Shown piece by piece: positions 25,997 to 33,728 of a stretch of DNA of 64,000 bases. The notes beneath the pieces are model-generated. The model was given only the letters and a program-made list of their open reading frames with translations, made no database searches and was not told where the DNA came from. This DNA comes from a bacterium (GTDB lineage: Bacteria; Verrucomicrobiota; Verrucomicrobiia; Limisphaerales; RI-55). Within the stretch, counting starts at the first letter, position 1; each line of letters begins with the position of its first letter. The translations under genes and the position numbers were made by a program. The stretch covers positions 1 through 64,000 of the forward strand of contig WGOC01000007.1 of the NCBI GenBank assembly GCA_016124235.1, in the 5' to 3' direction.

Positions 25997-26050
25997 CGCA
26001 CAAAAACTACCAGAAACACAAATCAGCAACAATGGCTGGGGAGGGAGGAA

Positions 26051-26140
26051 TGGCGGAAGGGGTGGGATTCGAACCCACGGTAGAGTTGCCCCTACTCCTG
26101 ATTTCGAGTCAGGTGCCTTTAACCACTCAGCCACCCTTCC
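26051..26140 (-). tRNA. tRNA-Ser (CGA)
   Basis: Read on the minus strand from 26140: a 7-bp acceptor stem starting GGAAGGG, a D-arm, the anticodon stem-loop CCTGA-CTCGAAA-TCAGG with anticodon CGA, a long variable arm typical of serine tRNAs, the T-arm GTGGG-TTCGAAT-CCCAC, discriminator G and an encoded CCA. It is 90 nt long. It faces the apiose-type operon, and its 5' side abuts a divergent integrase gene. Confidence 0.95.
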
Positions 26141-26223
26141 AACACATTGATTTTACTGGTGTTAATCGCATAGCAGCGATTCCAGGTTTTGCGTTTTCTA
26201 TACTGCTGTTCTATACTATTATT

Positions 26224-27711
26224 ATGACCGACGATTCTTCCGACAGTTCTGACCCCATCTGGCAGAAAACGCCGGTGGCAAACTTGGTCCGCCACGTGCA
26301 ATCGGGCGGCTATTATGCGAGAATACGATTGCGCGGCAAGTTGATTTGGAAATCGCTAAAAACCGACCGTATCAGTGTCGCCAAATTGCGCTTGAGCGAC
26401 TTTCACAAGGAGGAACGAAAACGGGCTGAGGCGCACAAGGCGGTTGCCCGGGGAAAGATGACCTTCAGCGCCACCTTGGAAACCTATCGGGATCGGCTCA
26501 AGGGAGACCATTCGTTGAAGGAGCGAAGCAAGACGTTTCGCGAAGAGCGCATCGTCGCGCTGCTAAAGTCATGGCCGAACCTCGAACAAACCGATGTTGC
26601 CCAAATCTCGAAGACCGATTGCCTCGCTTGGGCCGCGCGGTTCGGAACGAGCGCCAGCCCGTCGGCATTCAACAACACAGTGGGCACGCTCAAACTGATA
26701 CTGGACCTTGCCGTCGAAGCCGGCGCGCGATATGACAATCCCGCCACTCACATCAAACGGAAACGAACGCTCCAAAAGATTCTGCACCTTCCCAGTCAGG
26801 ATGAGTATTGTCAGTTGCTAGAAACAGTCCGCAAGGCCGACGGTTCGTGGGGACGGAAGTGCGCCGATTTCATCGAGTTTCTCGCCTACAGCGGTTGCAG
26901 AAAGGGCGAAGCCGCGCGCGTTGAAGGACGACATTGCGACTTTGAAAAAGGGGAGATTACCGTGCTGGGCGACCCGGCCACCGGAACGAAGAATTGGGAG
27001 ACTCGGCGTGTACCCATGATCGCGGACATGCGCCGCTTGTTGGAGCGCATTCAGGGTGATCGAGGCGAAAGGGAGTTTCTGGCGAATCCGGTCATGCGCG
27101 TTCGAGAGTGCCAGGGTGCGATCAACACCGCATGCAAGAAGCTTGGAATCTTCCGCTTCACCCATCACGACCTGCGCCACCTGTTTGCGACGCGCTGCAT
27201 CGAATCCGGCGTGGATATTCCGACGGTCTCCCGCTGGCTTGGCCACAAGGACGGCGGCGCGTTGGCGATGAAGACCTACGGCCATTTGCGCGACCAACAT
27301 TCGGCGAACATGGCGCAGAAGGTGATCTTTGCCGAACCCGCGCCAACTTTCGCTCCGAGTTCCGACAACCCCACGCCAAACCAGGGTGAAGTTCCGGCGC
27401 CGATCGCCGCTGCGGATAAGAAAGCGATCGCCGAAGCGAAGGCCCGATACAAGTATCCATGGTGGGCCTCGAATGATCCGTTGGAGGTCTTCTGGGGACA
27501 GCTCAACGAAATCGTTCCAATCGTAGCTAAGCAGAGGCTTCATGAGTGCGCCCAACAAGCAATGGGCCGGGAAGTCTTCGTGGAGGAACTCGTGGACCGC
27601 GAATCGCTCAAGGATGAACTCCGCGCTCGAATTTCGGAAACGTCCTACGACAAGCTTGTGCGGAAGCTCGGCCCGCAGCGGATGTCGCGGCGGCTAACGG
27701 TGATCCCGTAG
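26224..27711 (+). CDS. Tyrosine recombinase / integrase, 495 aa
   Basis: Phage-type site-specific recombinase. The N-terminal half holds the arm- and core-binding regions (MTFSATLETYRDRLKG onwards). The C-terminal catalytic domain shows the conserved residues: Arg in AYSGCRKGEAARV, the His-x-x-Arg box FTHHDLRHLFATRC, SRWLGHKD, and the nucleophile Tyr352 in MKTYGHLR. About 130 extra residues follow the tyrosine, longer than usual. The start at 26224 avoids reading through the tRNA. Its place beside tRNA-Ser and upstream of relaxase, partition and coupling genes makes it the likely integrase of a mobilizable element. Confidence 0.9.
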   Translation: MTDDSSDSSDPIWQKTPVANLVRHVQSGGYYARIRLRGKLIWKSLKTDRISVAKLRLSDFHKEERKRAEAHKAVARGKMTFSATLETYRDRLKGDHSLKERSKTFREERIVALLKSWPNLEQTDVAQISKTDCLAWAARFGTSASPSAFNNTVGTLKLILDLAVEAGARYDNPATHIKRKRTLQKILHLPSQDEYCQLLETVRKADGSWGRKCADFIEFLAYSGCRKGEAARVEGRHCDFEKGEITVLGDPATGTKNWETRRVPMIADMRRLLERIQGDRGEREFLANPVMRVRECQGAINTACKKLGIFRFTHHDLRHLFATRCIESGVDIPTVSRWLGHKDGGALAMKTYGHLRDQHSANMAQKVIFAEPAPTFAPSSDNPTPNQGEVPAPIAAADKKAIAEAKARYKYPWWASNDPLEVFWGQLNEIVPIVAKQRLHECAQQAMGREVFVEELVDRESLKDELRARISETSYDKLVRKLGPQRMSRRLTVIP

Positions 27712-27820
27712 TCCATTTTCCTTTCTCATCGCCAGCAATCGAGCGGGCGAGGACTGGCAGAGACTCGACAATCTCGGAGGGCACAAATTTAACGGGCTCT
27801 GCAAGACGTACAATTCCGCC

Positions 27821-28080
27821 GTGGAACCTGCCCGGATCACTGATTCGCTGAAATTGTTGATGTGCTGGAGTGTGAATTTTGGCGCCGTCGGCAGGGCGGG
27901 ATTTTCAGCGATCCAACGTCCCCGTCTACGAGAGAAGGACGGCGGGGAAGCCGGCTTGGAAAGCTACCAGCTATTCCAGCAGGAGGGGCGGATGCAGGGG
28001 GCCGTCGCCCGCAAACTGCTGCGCCAGGTTTCCACCCGCAACTATGCCGGTTCAGCCAGGGGGACTATCCGATTGTTTCT
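27821..28080 (+). pseudogene. Remnant of an IS256/mutator-type transposase
   Basis: A short frame contains RLREKDGGEAGLESYQLFQQ followed by EGRMQGAVARKLLRQVSTRN and Y-A-G-S. This resembles the segment of mutator-type transposases in which a conserved R-x-R-x-(R/K)-(D/E)-G lies before a helical L-x-x-LS-x-R-(D/N)-Y stretch. There is no DDE catalytic core, and upstream and downstream parts are missing, so it is a decayed fragment. The remainder of 27712-28051 shows nothing else. Confidence 0.45.
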
Positions 28081-28399
28081 CTACCTCGGTGATGACGATT
28101 TCGCAAATAACCGGTTGACCGTCTGGAATAAGTGAGCGCTGCTTTTGTTGCAACGTGCCGAGCCATGACAACTCCATCCGTTGCATGGCGGTTTCTATTC
28201 GTCTCAACGAATGACCTCGTAACGAAACTTCGTGCGTTGCGAAGACCAAGCGTAGTCGCTGCTCCTTCCGATCGCTTTTGAGTTCGGAGAAGGCGAACTG
28301 GTCGAAAGGCAGCAGCAGGCTTTCTTCAGCCGATATTTCGATTTTGACCGCGCGAGCGTTTGGGTCGCTCGCCCAACATTCGGGTGATTTTGTGCTCAT
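28052..28399 (-). CDS. Hypothetical protein downstream of relaxase, 115 aa
   Basis: From the ATG at 28399 the frame gives a soluble protein with a charged, mixed alpha/beta profile (VKIEISAEESLLLPFDQFAF, then ELKSDRKEQRLRLVFATHEV). It overlaps the 3' end of the relaxase gene by 74 bp in another frame. Its composition is unlike random sequence and it is co-oriented with the relaxase. I recognise no family; an accessory mobilization function is only suggested by position. Confidence 0.5.
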   Translation of the reverse strand: MSTKSPECWASDPNARAVKIEISAEESLLLPFDQFAFSELKSDRKEQRLRLVFATHEVSLRGHSLRRIETAMQRMELSWLGTLQQKQRSLIPDGQPVICEIVITEVEKQSDSPPG

Positions 28400-31178
28400 A
28401 GTTCTGTGCGTGTTGATGATGACGGCGAGAAAGCTTGAGCCGGCAGAAGGTGTCCGCTGCACGACGACCGAAGCGGAGCATGTAGCTGTGGAGGCGATCC
28501 CAGAGGCGCAGGCCACAACAGGGCGCGAAACCGCCGGCAAGTTCGAGCGCCAACGGCCGGTGACCTGGGCGGGTTACGTTCTCGCGCAGTTGCTGCTTAT
28601 CCGGCGTGAAGATGCGGATGCCGCGTCGCCCGCGCGAAATCGTCACGTACCATTGCTGGGCGTTCGTCGCCGCCTTGATGGTCGAATCGGAAAAAAGGAC
28701 GTAATCCACAGTCTTGCCTTGCGAGCCGTAGGAGGTGACGGCGTAGCCGGGAAGAAACTCTCGGAAACTCGAATCCAGGACGCGGCCATCGGTGAGTTCA
28801 ACTCTGCCGTCTAGCCGAACCGACTTCACGGTGACGAGTTCGCCGTTGGTGACGCTGCCTCCTGATGCCAGCTTGCGATTGGCTTTGATATGCAGGCGGT
28901 CACCGGTCGAAACAGGACATTCGCGTGGCAGGCAGACCGAGACGCGGTCGAGCATTTTGTTTGAGACGGTGACGAATCGTCCGCCGACTTCGATCAGCAC
29001 ACTCGATTTCAAGATGCCCGACAACCTGCCCTTCGCACCAGCTTCGGCTTCCCGGACCTTTTGGTTGAAGACGATGACGGCGCCGTCCGGGTAGAACCGT
29101 TCATCCCGTTTCTGCGCGTTCGTCAGGTCGAGCCGCTCCAGCGTTTGAACCATCGAATCGTTCGCGCCAAGGAATCCTTTGCCTTTGAGAGCCTCGCGCA
29201 CACGCTCGTTGACCCGATGCACTTCGCCCCAAGTTTGGGAGACAACGACCGCCGAAGCATTTTGCTCGGTCAGCCGGAGGAATTCGTCAGCCAGTTTATC
29301 GGCCTGATCGCCCAGACCGCAGGCCACAATCGCCCCCATCTTGTCGAGTCGTTCAAACGATTCGGCCATTTTGCCGGCCGCCGCCGCTTCGACGGCCTTT
29401 CGATACTGCCTGATGCGGGCGCGTTCATCACGGTCACGCGCAAGATTCGGGTCCTGCCGGCGAATCGTGTGCAATTGGACAGGCTCAACGCCGGCATATC
29501 GTTCGATCACCAAGAGAGCATCCGAACCTTCAACCGCTCCGTGCTGGCGCGTGTCACCTGAAAGAATCACACGCGCATTCCGTTCTTTCGCCAATCGGAG
29601 CAATTCCAGCATTTGTCGGCCGTCGATCTGACCGGCCTCATCCACAACGATGACGGCGCGTTCAGCCAATGATCCTTTGGTCAGAAAGCTGGCGACGGTG
29701 GCCGGAGACGGAAAACCTGCCTTCTCCATCTCCACGACCTGCTGGCGTTGCGGCGCGAACACGGCAACGTTTCGCCCGGCCTGGCGCAGTTGCTCCACCA
29801 ATTCCTTCAAAACGAAACTCTTTCCCGTGCCCGCGCCACCACGAAAGATCGAAACCGTGTTGATCGTGGATAGCAAGGCGTCCAAGGCCGCCCGTTGCTC
29901 GTCATCGAGTTTGGGATTGGGCGGACGGGGATTCGTCACCAGCGGCCAGGAATCCCCAACCCCTTCTTTGGCTGTCTGAACAATCTCCCATTCGCGCAGC
30001 AATACCTCGCGCGTCGTCACTTCGTCGGGACGCGCGTCGTCCCGAATGTATCCACGTCGGTTCGTGAAATCCTTCAGTTCAGAAACCGAAAATTCCTCGC
30101 CACGTGCCCGGTTCAATGCCTCCTGCCAGATCTGGCATTCCAACACGACCGAGTTGCGATCGAACAAATGGTCCTCCGCCCACTGAACGGCTTCCCCGAC
30201 ACTGATGTGCATATCCTTGGTAGCGTCCTGCTTCGGTTGTCCCGACAGGTTCTGCAACGAAGCCTTTTCGGATTTGCTCAGCTGCGCGTTCCACAAGGTT
30301 TGCAGTTCATCCCGGCTCACATCCTTCTGTTTCCGCGTTCGTTTCTCCGCGGCCAGCCGTGAGCGGAGTTCTGCGATATTGGAGCCGCCCAGTTCCGGGT
30401 GGTCGTTCAAAAGTTTGGTCAGGGCGGCATCAATCTCCGCATCGCGCTTGGAGAATCGCCGGCAAACTTCTTCCGAGACCCCTTCAATTTCAAAATCTCC
30501 TCTGGACCGGTTTCGAATCTGATAACCGAACGTCTTCAAGTCACGGGCAAACTCGTGGTAATAGATGTTCTCCGCGAATTTCCTCGCCCGCAGCAGCTCG
30601 TAGTTCTCCAGAGCTTTCCACCGGTCTTCCGCGCCGTCATAGGTTGCGTTGAACACAATACAATGGGTGTGCAGATGCGGATCAAGCGCGCGGGAGGTGT
30701 CATGGGTAAACTGTGCCGCGACGAAGTTCCCGGTAAGCCGCTCCTTTCGCTCTCCGCCCGCCCGAACACGGGTCGCGGCAAATGCTTCAAACTCCTTCAG
30801 GGCCGTCTTCACCGCCCGCTCGTGAGCCTCGAAAATCCGCCTGTCATCGCCGACAAATCCAACTATGGAAACCGACTTCGGTGGTGAAAAGGTGAAGTCA
30901 TAAAAGATTCGCCGGTTGGCCGCACTGTGGTCGCCCTCAGTCCGCGTGGTGTTCTGCCGCTGGGTCAACCGCTCGCCTGTGCTCGGATTCTGATTCTCGC
31001 AGAGCCGCAGGAAATCCTCGGCGTGGACTTTGCCGGCCAGCCCCAGCCGTGCCGCGGCCAGACCCGTCCACTCGCCGGCCACGCGCTGACCTTCATCGTA
31101 ATAATCACCGACGCAGAGGTGTTCCTCGAAGTATTCGCGCGCGTTCTTGAGGTTGTATTGCGTCTTGGCCGTGACCAC
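28326..31178 (-). CDS. MobF-family relaxase/helicase (TrwC/TraI-like), 950 aa
   Basis: A conjugative relaxase that nicks oriT and unwinds the transferred strand. The N-terminal relaxase domain has paired tyrosines (REYFEEH and GDYYDEGQRVAGEWTG) and the HUH metal site DPHLHTHCIVF. The C-terminal part is a RecD-like helicase with Walker A FRGGAGTGKSFVL, Walker B VIVVDEAGQ and motifs GDTRQHGAVEGSD and YAVTSYGSQGKTVDYV. Length is close to TrwC (966 aa). It reads away from the coupling-protein block, and the region in front of it (31.2-32.2 kb) is the natural place for oriT. The element has no type IV secretion genes, so it would borrow a mating pore. Confidence 0.9.
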   Translation of the reverse strand: MVTAKTQYNLKNAREYFEEHLCVGDYYDEGQRVAGEWTGLAAARLGLAGKVHAEDFLRLCENQNPSTGERLTQRQNTTRTEGDHSAANRRIFYDFTFSPPKSVSIVGFVGDDRRIFEAHERAVKTALKEFEAFAATRVRAGGERKERLTGNFVAAQFTHDTSRALDPHLHTHCIVFNATYDGAEDRWKALENYELLRARKFAENIYYHEFARDLKTFGYQIRNRSRGDFEIEGVSEEVCRRFSKRDAEIDAALTKLLNDHPELGGSNIAELRSRLAAEKRTRKQKDVSRDELQTLWNAQLSKSEKASLQNLSGQPKQDATKDMHISVGEAVQWAEDHLFDRNSVVLECQIWQEALNRARGEEFSVSELKDFTNRRGYIRDDARPDEVTTREVLLREWEIVQTAKEGVGDSWPLVTNPRPPNPKLDDEQRAALDALLSTINTVSIFRGGAGTGKSFVLKELVEQLRQAGRNVAVFAPQRQQVVEMEKAGFPSPATVASFLTKGSLAERAVIVVDEAGQIDGRQMLELLRLAKERNARVILSGDTRQHGAVEGSDALLVIERYAGVEPVQLHTIRRQDPNLARDRDERARIRQYRKAVEAAAAGKMAESFERLDKMGAIVACGLGDQADKLADEFLRLTEQNASAVVVSQTWGEVHRVNERVREALKGKGFLGANDSMVQTLERLDLTNAQKRDERFYPDGAVIVFNQKVREAEAGAKGRLSGILKSSVLIEVGGRFVTVSNKMLDRVSVCLPRECPVSTGDRLHIKANRKLASGGSVTNGELVTVKSVRLDGRVELTDGRVLDSSFREFLPGYAVTSYGSQGKTVDYVLFSDSTIKAATNAQQWYVTISRGRRGIRIFTPDKQQLRENVTRPGHRPLALELAGGFAPCCGLRLWDRLHSYMLRFGRRAADTFCRLKLSRRHHQHAQNYEHKITRMLGERPKRSRGQNRNIG

Positions 31179-31260
31179 GCGCCGGACACTACCCGGACTT
31201 CACGCGGTCTTTGTGTGCCAGGCACACCTTCGCCCAAACGGATTCTGCTGAACTGCGCCC

Positions 31261-31539
31261 ATGAGCTCTAACGCGATTCGTCGGCCGGGCAACCAATTGT
31301 GGGGCATTTACCACACCGACCGGGAATATGCCCGTGTAATGGGTGATCCACATCGCACCGTGGTGGAAGCTCCCTCCAAGCTCGCCGCCGAGGAAGAAGC
31401 CGCCCGACTTGGGTTCAGTGAACCGTGGGCACATCCGGTCCCGGCAAGTGAATCGAGACGGGCACAATGGCTTCCCAAACACCGACCAGGACACCGACAG
31501 GAACTCGCACGCAAGCCATCTCGCGGCATCCGCATCTGA
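31261..31539 (+). CDS. Hypothetical small protein divergent from relaxase, 92 aa
   Basis: The frame from 31261 begins MSSNAIRRPGNQLWGIYHTD, continues with REYARVMGDPHRTVVEAPSK and a helix LAAEEEAARLGFSEPWA, and has a basic tail. The composition looks like a real protein for the first 60 residues; the tail may be chance read-through. It diverges from the relaxase gene with 82 bp between them. No family recognised. Confidence 0.5.
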   Translation: MSSNAIRRPGNQLWGIYHTDREYARVMGDPHRTVVEAPSKLAAEEEAARLGFSEPWAHPVPASESRRAQWLPKHRPGHRQELARKPSRGIRI

Positions 31540-31889
31540 ACACCTGTCTGTGCAAACCCCATCCTCAGCCCAAATCAGCACCGCCATCGAGGCGCCAAAG
31601 AACGTTGGCGAACACTTAAATCACAACGCCGCCAACAAGATGATCGAATCGTCCGACTCTCGGATTTCCAAACACCATTTCGTCTGCATCGTGGACTCGA
31701 CCAAAGTTGAAACGGAGAAATTTGGAACCTTTACTTCATCACCAAACGGCCAGTGCGATGATTTGTTGAAGTCAAAGGGACCCTCAGTTTTTAGTCATTT
31801 TAATTCAGTACAAGCCTTACTCCTTAGCGGGCTAAGGTTTCTGGGTCCGCGAAGGAGTCGCGATACAGGCGCGAGCTATCCGCGCCAAT
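31540..31889. other. Non-coding stretch with hairpins, candidate oriT
   Basis: There is no credible gene. Two short inverted repeats occur: CCTTAGC-GG-GCTAAGG at 31822-31837 and CGCGA-AGGAG-TCGCG at 31848-31862. Together with the position just upstream of a MobF relaxase this makes the stretch a candidate transfer origin; no known nic sequence was recognised. Confidence 0.35.
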
Positions 31890-32180
31890 GTCCGGCCAGG
31901 CGGCCGTGGCCCTGGCTAGTCCGCGCTCGCTTCCAGTCCGCAACCAGATCGCAGCCGCGACCTGACCGTGTCCGCGACCAGTCCGTGACCACGACTTTGC
32001 CATGTCCGCATCCGCGTTCGCAGCCAGTCCATCACCGCAGCCTCGTCCAGACGGCGAATGTCCGCCTTCATTCCGTATCAGTGACCCGGCCCCGTCCAAG
32101 TCCAGTCCGTAGCCATGCGCAGTCCGCGACCGCGATCTGTCCGCGGTCGCAGCATTGCCGTAACCAGTTAATGTCCGGCA
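31890..32180 (+). repeat. Degenerate GTCCG repeat array, often 17/34-bp phased
   Basis: GTCC starts at 31890, 31919, 31936, 31970, 31981, 32004, 32027, 32045, 32060, 32094, 32100, 32105, 32122, 32139 and 32173. Many intervals are 17 or 34 bp, and several units extend to GTCCGCGACC. ORFs through it are low-complexity on both strands. It precedes the hypothetical/ParA-like gene pair, so an iteron, centromere or transfer-origin role is possible. Confidence 0.55.
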
Positions 32181-32246
32181 GTTGTGCGGGGCACGACCGG
32201 AGTATGACCGTGTCGAAGCCGCTTCTGCTCCCGCCATTTTCCGCGT

Positions 32247-32690
32247 ATGTCCTCATTTGATCCCAACGAAGTCCGCGAAGCAGTTTCGGCATTCACGCCA
32301 AAGCATCCGCTGAAGTTTGAGAACTTGATGCCAGCCCGTGAAGTTATCGCCGAGCTGAGGCGAAAACGCGCGTCCTATCGGGCGATCGCCGAATTGCTCA
32401 CTCAACATTGTCTGCCGACGGGCAAAACAGCGGTGGCTGATTTCTGTCACGAAGTTTTGGGAGAAACCATCCGCTCACGTCACCGCACCCCGCGAAAGAG
32501 GCATCCCAATCCTGAGCCTCGACCGGGTACCAATTTCGTTCCGTCAATGCCAACTACTTCACCGCCCGCCGAACCAGGTGCGAACAATGACACAGCCGAA
32601 GTCCAACCGGCGCGCGTCCGCGGGCCACGCATCGCTCAAATTCGCAGACTGCATTCACCGACCCATGAAAAGACTGATTCTCATCCTTAA
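32247..32690 (+). CDS. Hypothetical protein preceding ParA-like gene, 147 aa
   Basis: The N-terminal half is helical (EVIAELRRKRASYRAIAELL, then TQHCLPTGKTAVADFCHEV), reminiscent of a DNA-binding helix-turn-helix. The C-terminal half is Pro/Arg-rich and disordered. The gene overlaps the start of the ParA-like gene by 26 bp, a spacing usual for partition or StbA-StbB-like pairs. It may be the DNA-binding partner that recognises the repeat array just upstream; this is inferred. Confidence 0.6.
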   Translation: MSSFDPNEVREAVSAFTPKHPLKFENLMPAREVIAELRRKRASYRAIAELLTQHCLPTGKTAVADFCHEVLGETIRSRHRTPRKRHPNPEPRPGTNFVPSMPTTSPPAEPGANNDTAEVQPARVRGPRIAQIRRLHSPTHEKTDSHP

Positions 32691-33357
32691 CGGCAAGGGC
32701 GGCGTCGGCAAAAGCTTCTTCGCCGTCAACCTGATCCAGTATCTCAAAGACAAAGGCATCGCCCACGTCGCGATCGATTCCGACAACGAAAACTCGACGC
32801 TGAAGCGGTTCCACCCGGACGCCCGGTTTCTCGACTTGGAAAATCGCCGTGAACTCGACGGCATCTTCACGGCCCTCGAAAAAGCGAATCTCGTCGTTAT
32901 GGATTGCCGCGCCGCGTCCTCTGACCTGTTCATTGAATACTTCACGGAGATTGACCTGCCGGCGGTGCTTTCCGCCTTGGGCGCGGCGCTCACGCTGGTC
33001 ATGCCGGTGAACCACGAATCCGACAGCGTGGATCAAATCCAGCGGCTGGCCGATCATTTCGAAACACAATGCAACTACGTCGTGGTACGCAACGCGGCCC
33101 ACAGCGACAGCTTCGCATTGTTCGAATCGGCGGCAGTCCGAACGCAGCTCGCGGAAAGACTGGGCGGCCGGGAGATCACCATGACCCGGCTGCAAGACTG
33201 GCTGGTCGAAGCCCTGAACGATGAAAACCTGACCATAACGGCGTCGGCAAAGCATCCGGCGTTCAGCCTCCTTGACCGCCAGCGACTTCAATCGTGGCAG
33301 CGAAGGCTTTATGCCGGCATCGAGACTGTCACCGACCTGCTTCTGCCCACGAAGTAA
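32665..33357 (+). CDS. ParA/StbB-like Walker-type ATPase, 230 aa
   Basis: The deviant Walker A motif LNGKGGVGKSFFAVNLIQYL is at the N-terminus, with DSDNEN at the A' position and VVMDCRAASSDLF at Walker B. It is shorter and more divergent than chromosomal ParA, like the StbB/TraL-type ATPases of mobilizable plasmids. The start at 32665 was chosen because it opens directly into the P-loop strand. It likely stabilises the element or positions its DNA for transfer, and sits with the coupling-protein gene downstream. Confidence 0.8.
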   Translation: MKRLILILNGKGGVGKSFFAVNLIQYLKDKGIAHVAIDSDNENSTLKRFHPDARFLDLENRRELDGIFTALEKANLVVMDCRAASSDLFIEYFTEIDLPAVLSALGAALTLVMPVNHESDSVDQIQRLADHFETQCNYVVVRNAAHSDSFALFESAAVRTQLAERLGGREITMTRLQDWLVEALNDENLTITASAKHPAFSLLDRQRLQSWQRRLYAGIETVTDLLLPTK

Positions 33358-33362
33358 ACTGT

Positions 33363-33728
33363 ATGCCGGCATCCACACAACTGGATTTCGACGGGGATTT
33401 CGAGCGGGCCATCGCCGATTGGCGCGAGCGACACAAACTTCCCGAGGAGGACGCCGTATTATTGCTGATCGAGCTGTTCCGCATTCATCAACAGCATTGG
33501 GATGAACTCCGGCGGCGCGAGATTCCATCATTTGACTCGTTCCGGGCCGACCTCACCCAATTGGCGGAAACAATGCGGACATTCCAGGGGCAATCGGCGG
33601 CGCTGCTGGATTTGCTGAAAAAGCTGCCGTCGACACACCTTGCCGCACGGATCACGCGCACCGCCGCCTTCTTTGCGGCTCTGACCAGTCTGTTGGCCGG
33701 CTACCTGTTTGGGAGGGCATGGCCATGA
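33363..33728 (+). CDS. Small membrane-anchored protein before coupling protein, 121 aa
   Basis: An N-terminal soluble helical region (DFERAIADWRERHKLPEED) is followed by a coiled-coil-like stretch and one C-terminal membrane segment (TAAFFAALTSLLAGYLFG). It starts 5 nt after the ParA-like stop, and its TGA overlaps the coupling-protein ATG (ATGA). This position suggests an accessory transfer protein, comparable in layout to small mobilization proteins next to TraD/TrwB. No family recognised. Confidence 0.65.
   Translation: MPASTQLDFDGDFERAIADWRERHKLPEEDAVLLLIELFRIHQQHWDELRRREIPSFDSFRADLTQLAETMRTFQGQSAALLDLLKKLPSTHLAARITRTAAFFAALTSLLAGYLFGRAWP

Noticed and set aside
31343-32260. 305-codon plus-strand frame and minus-strand frames through the GTCC array
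   Set aside because: The peptides are low-complexity Arg/Pro/Ser strings produced by the repeat and have no domain.
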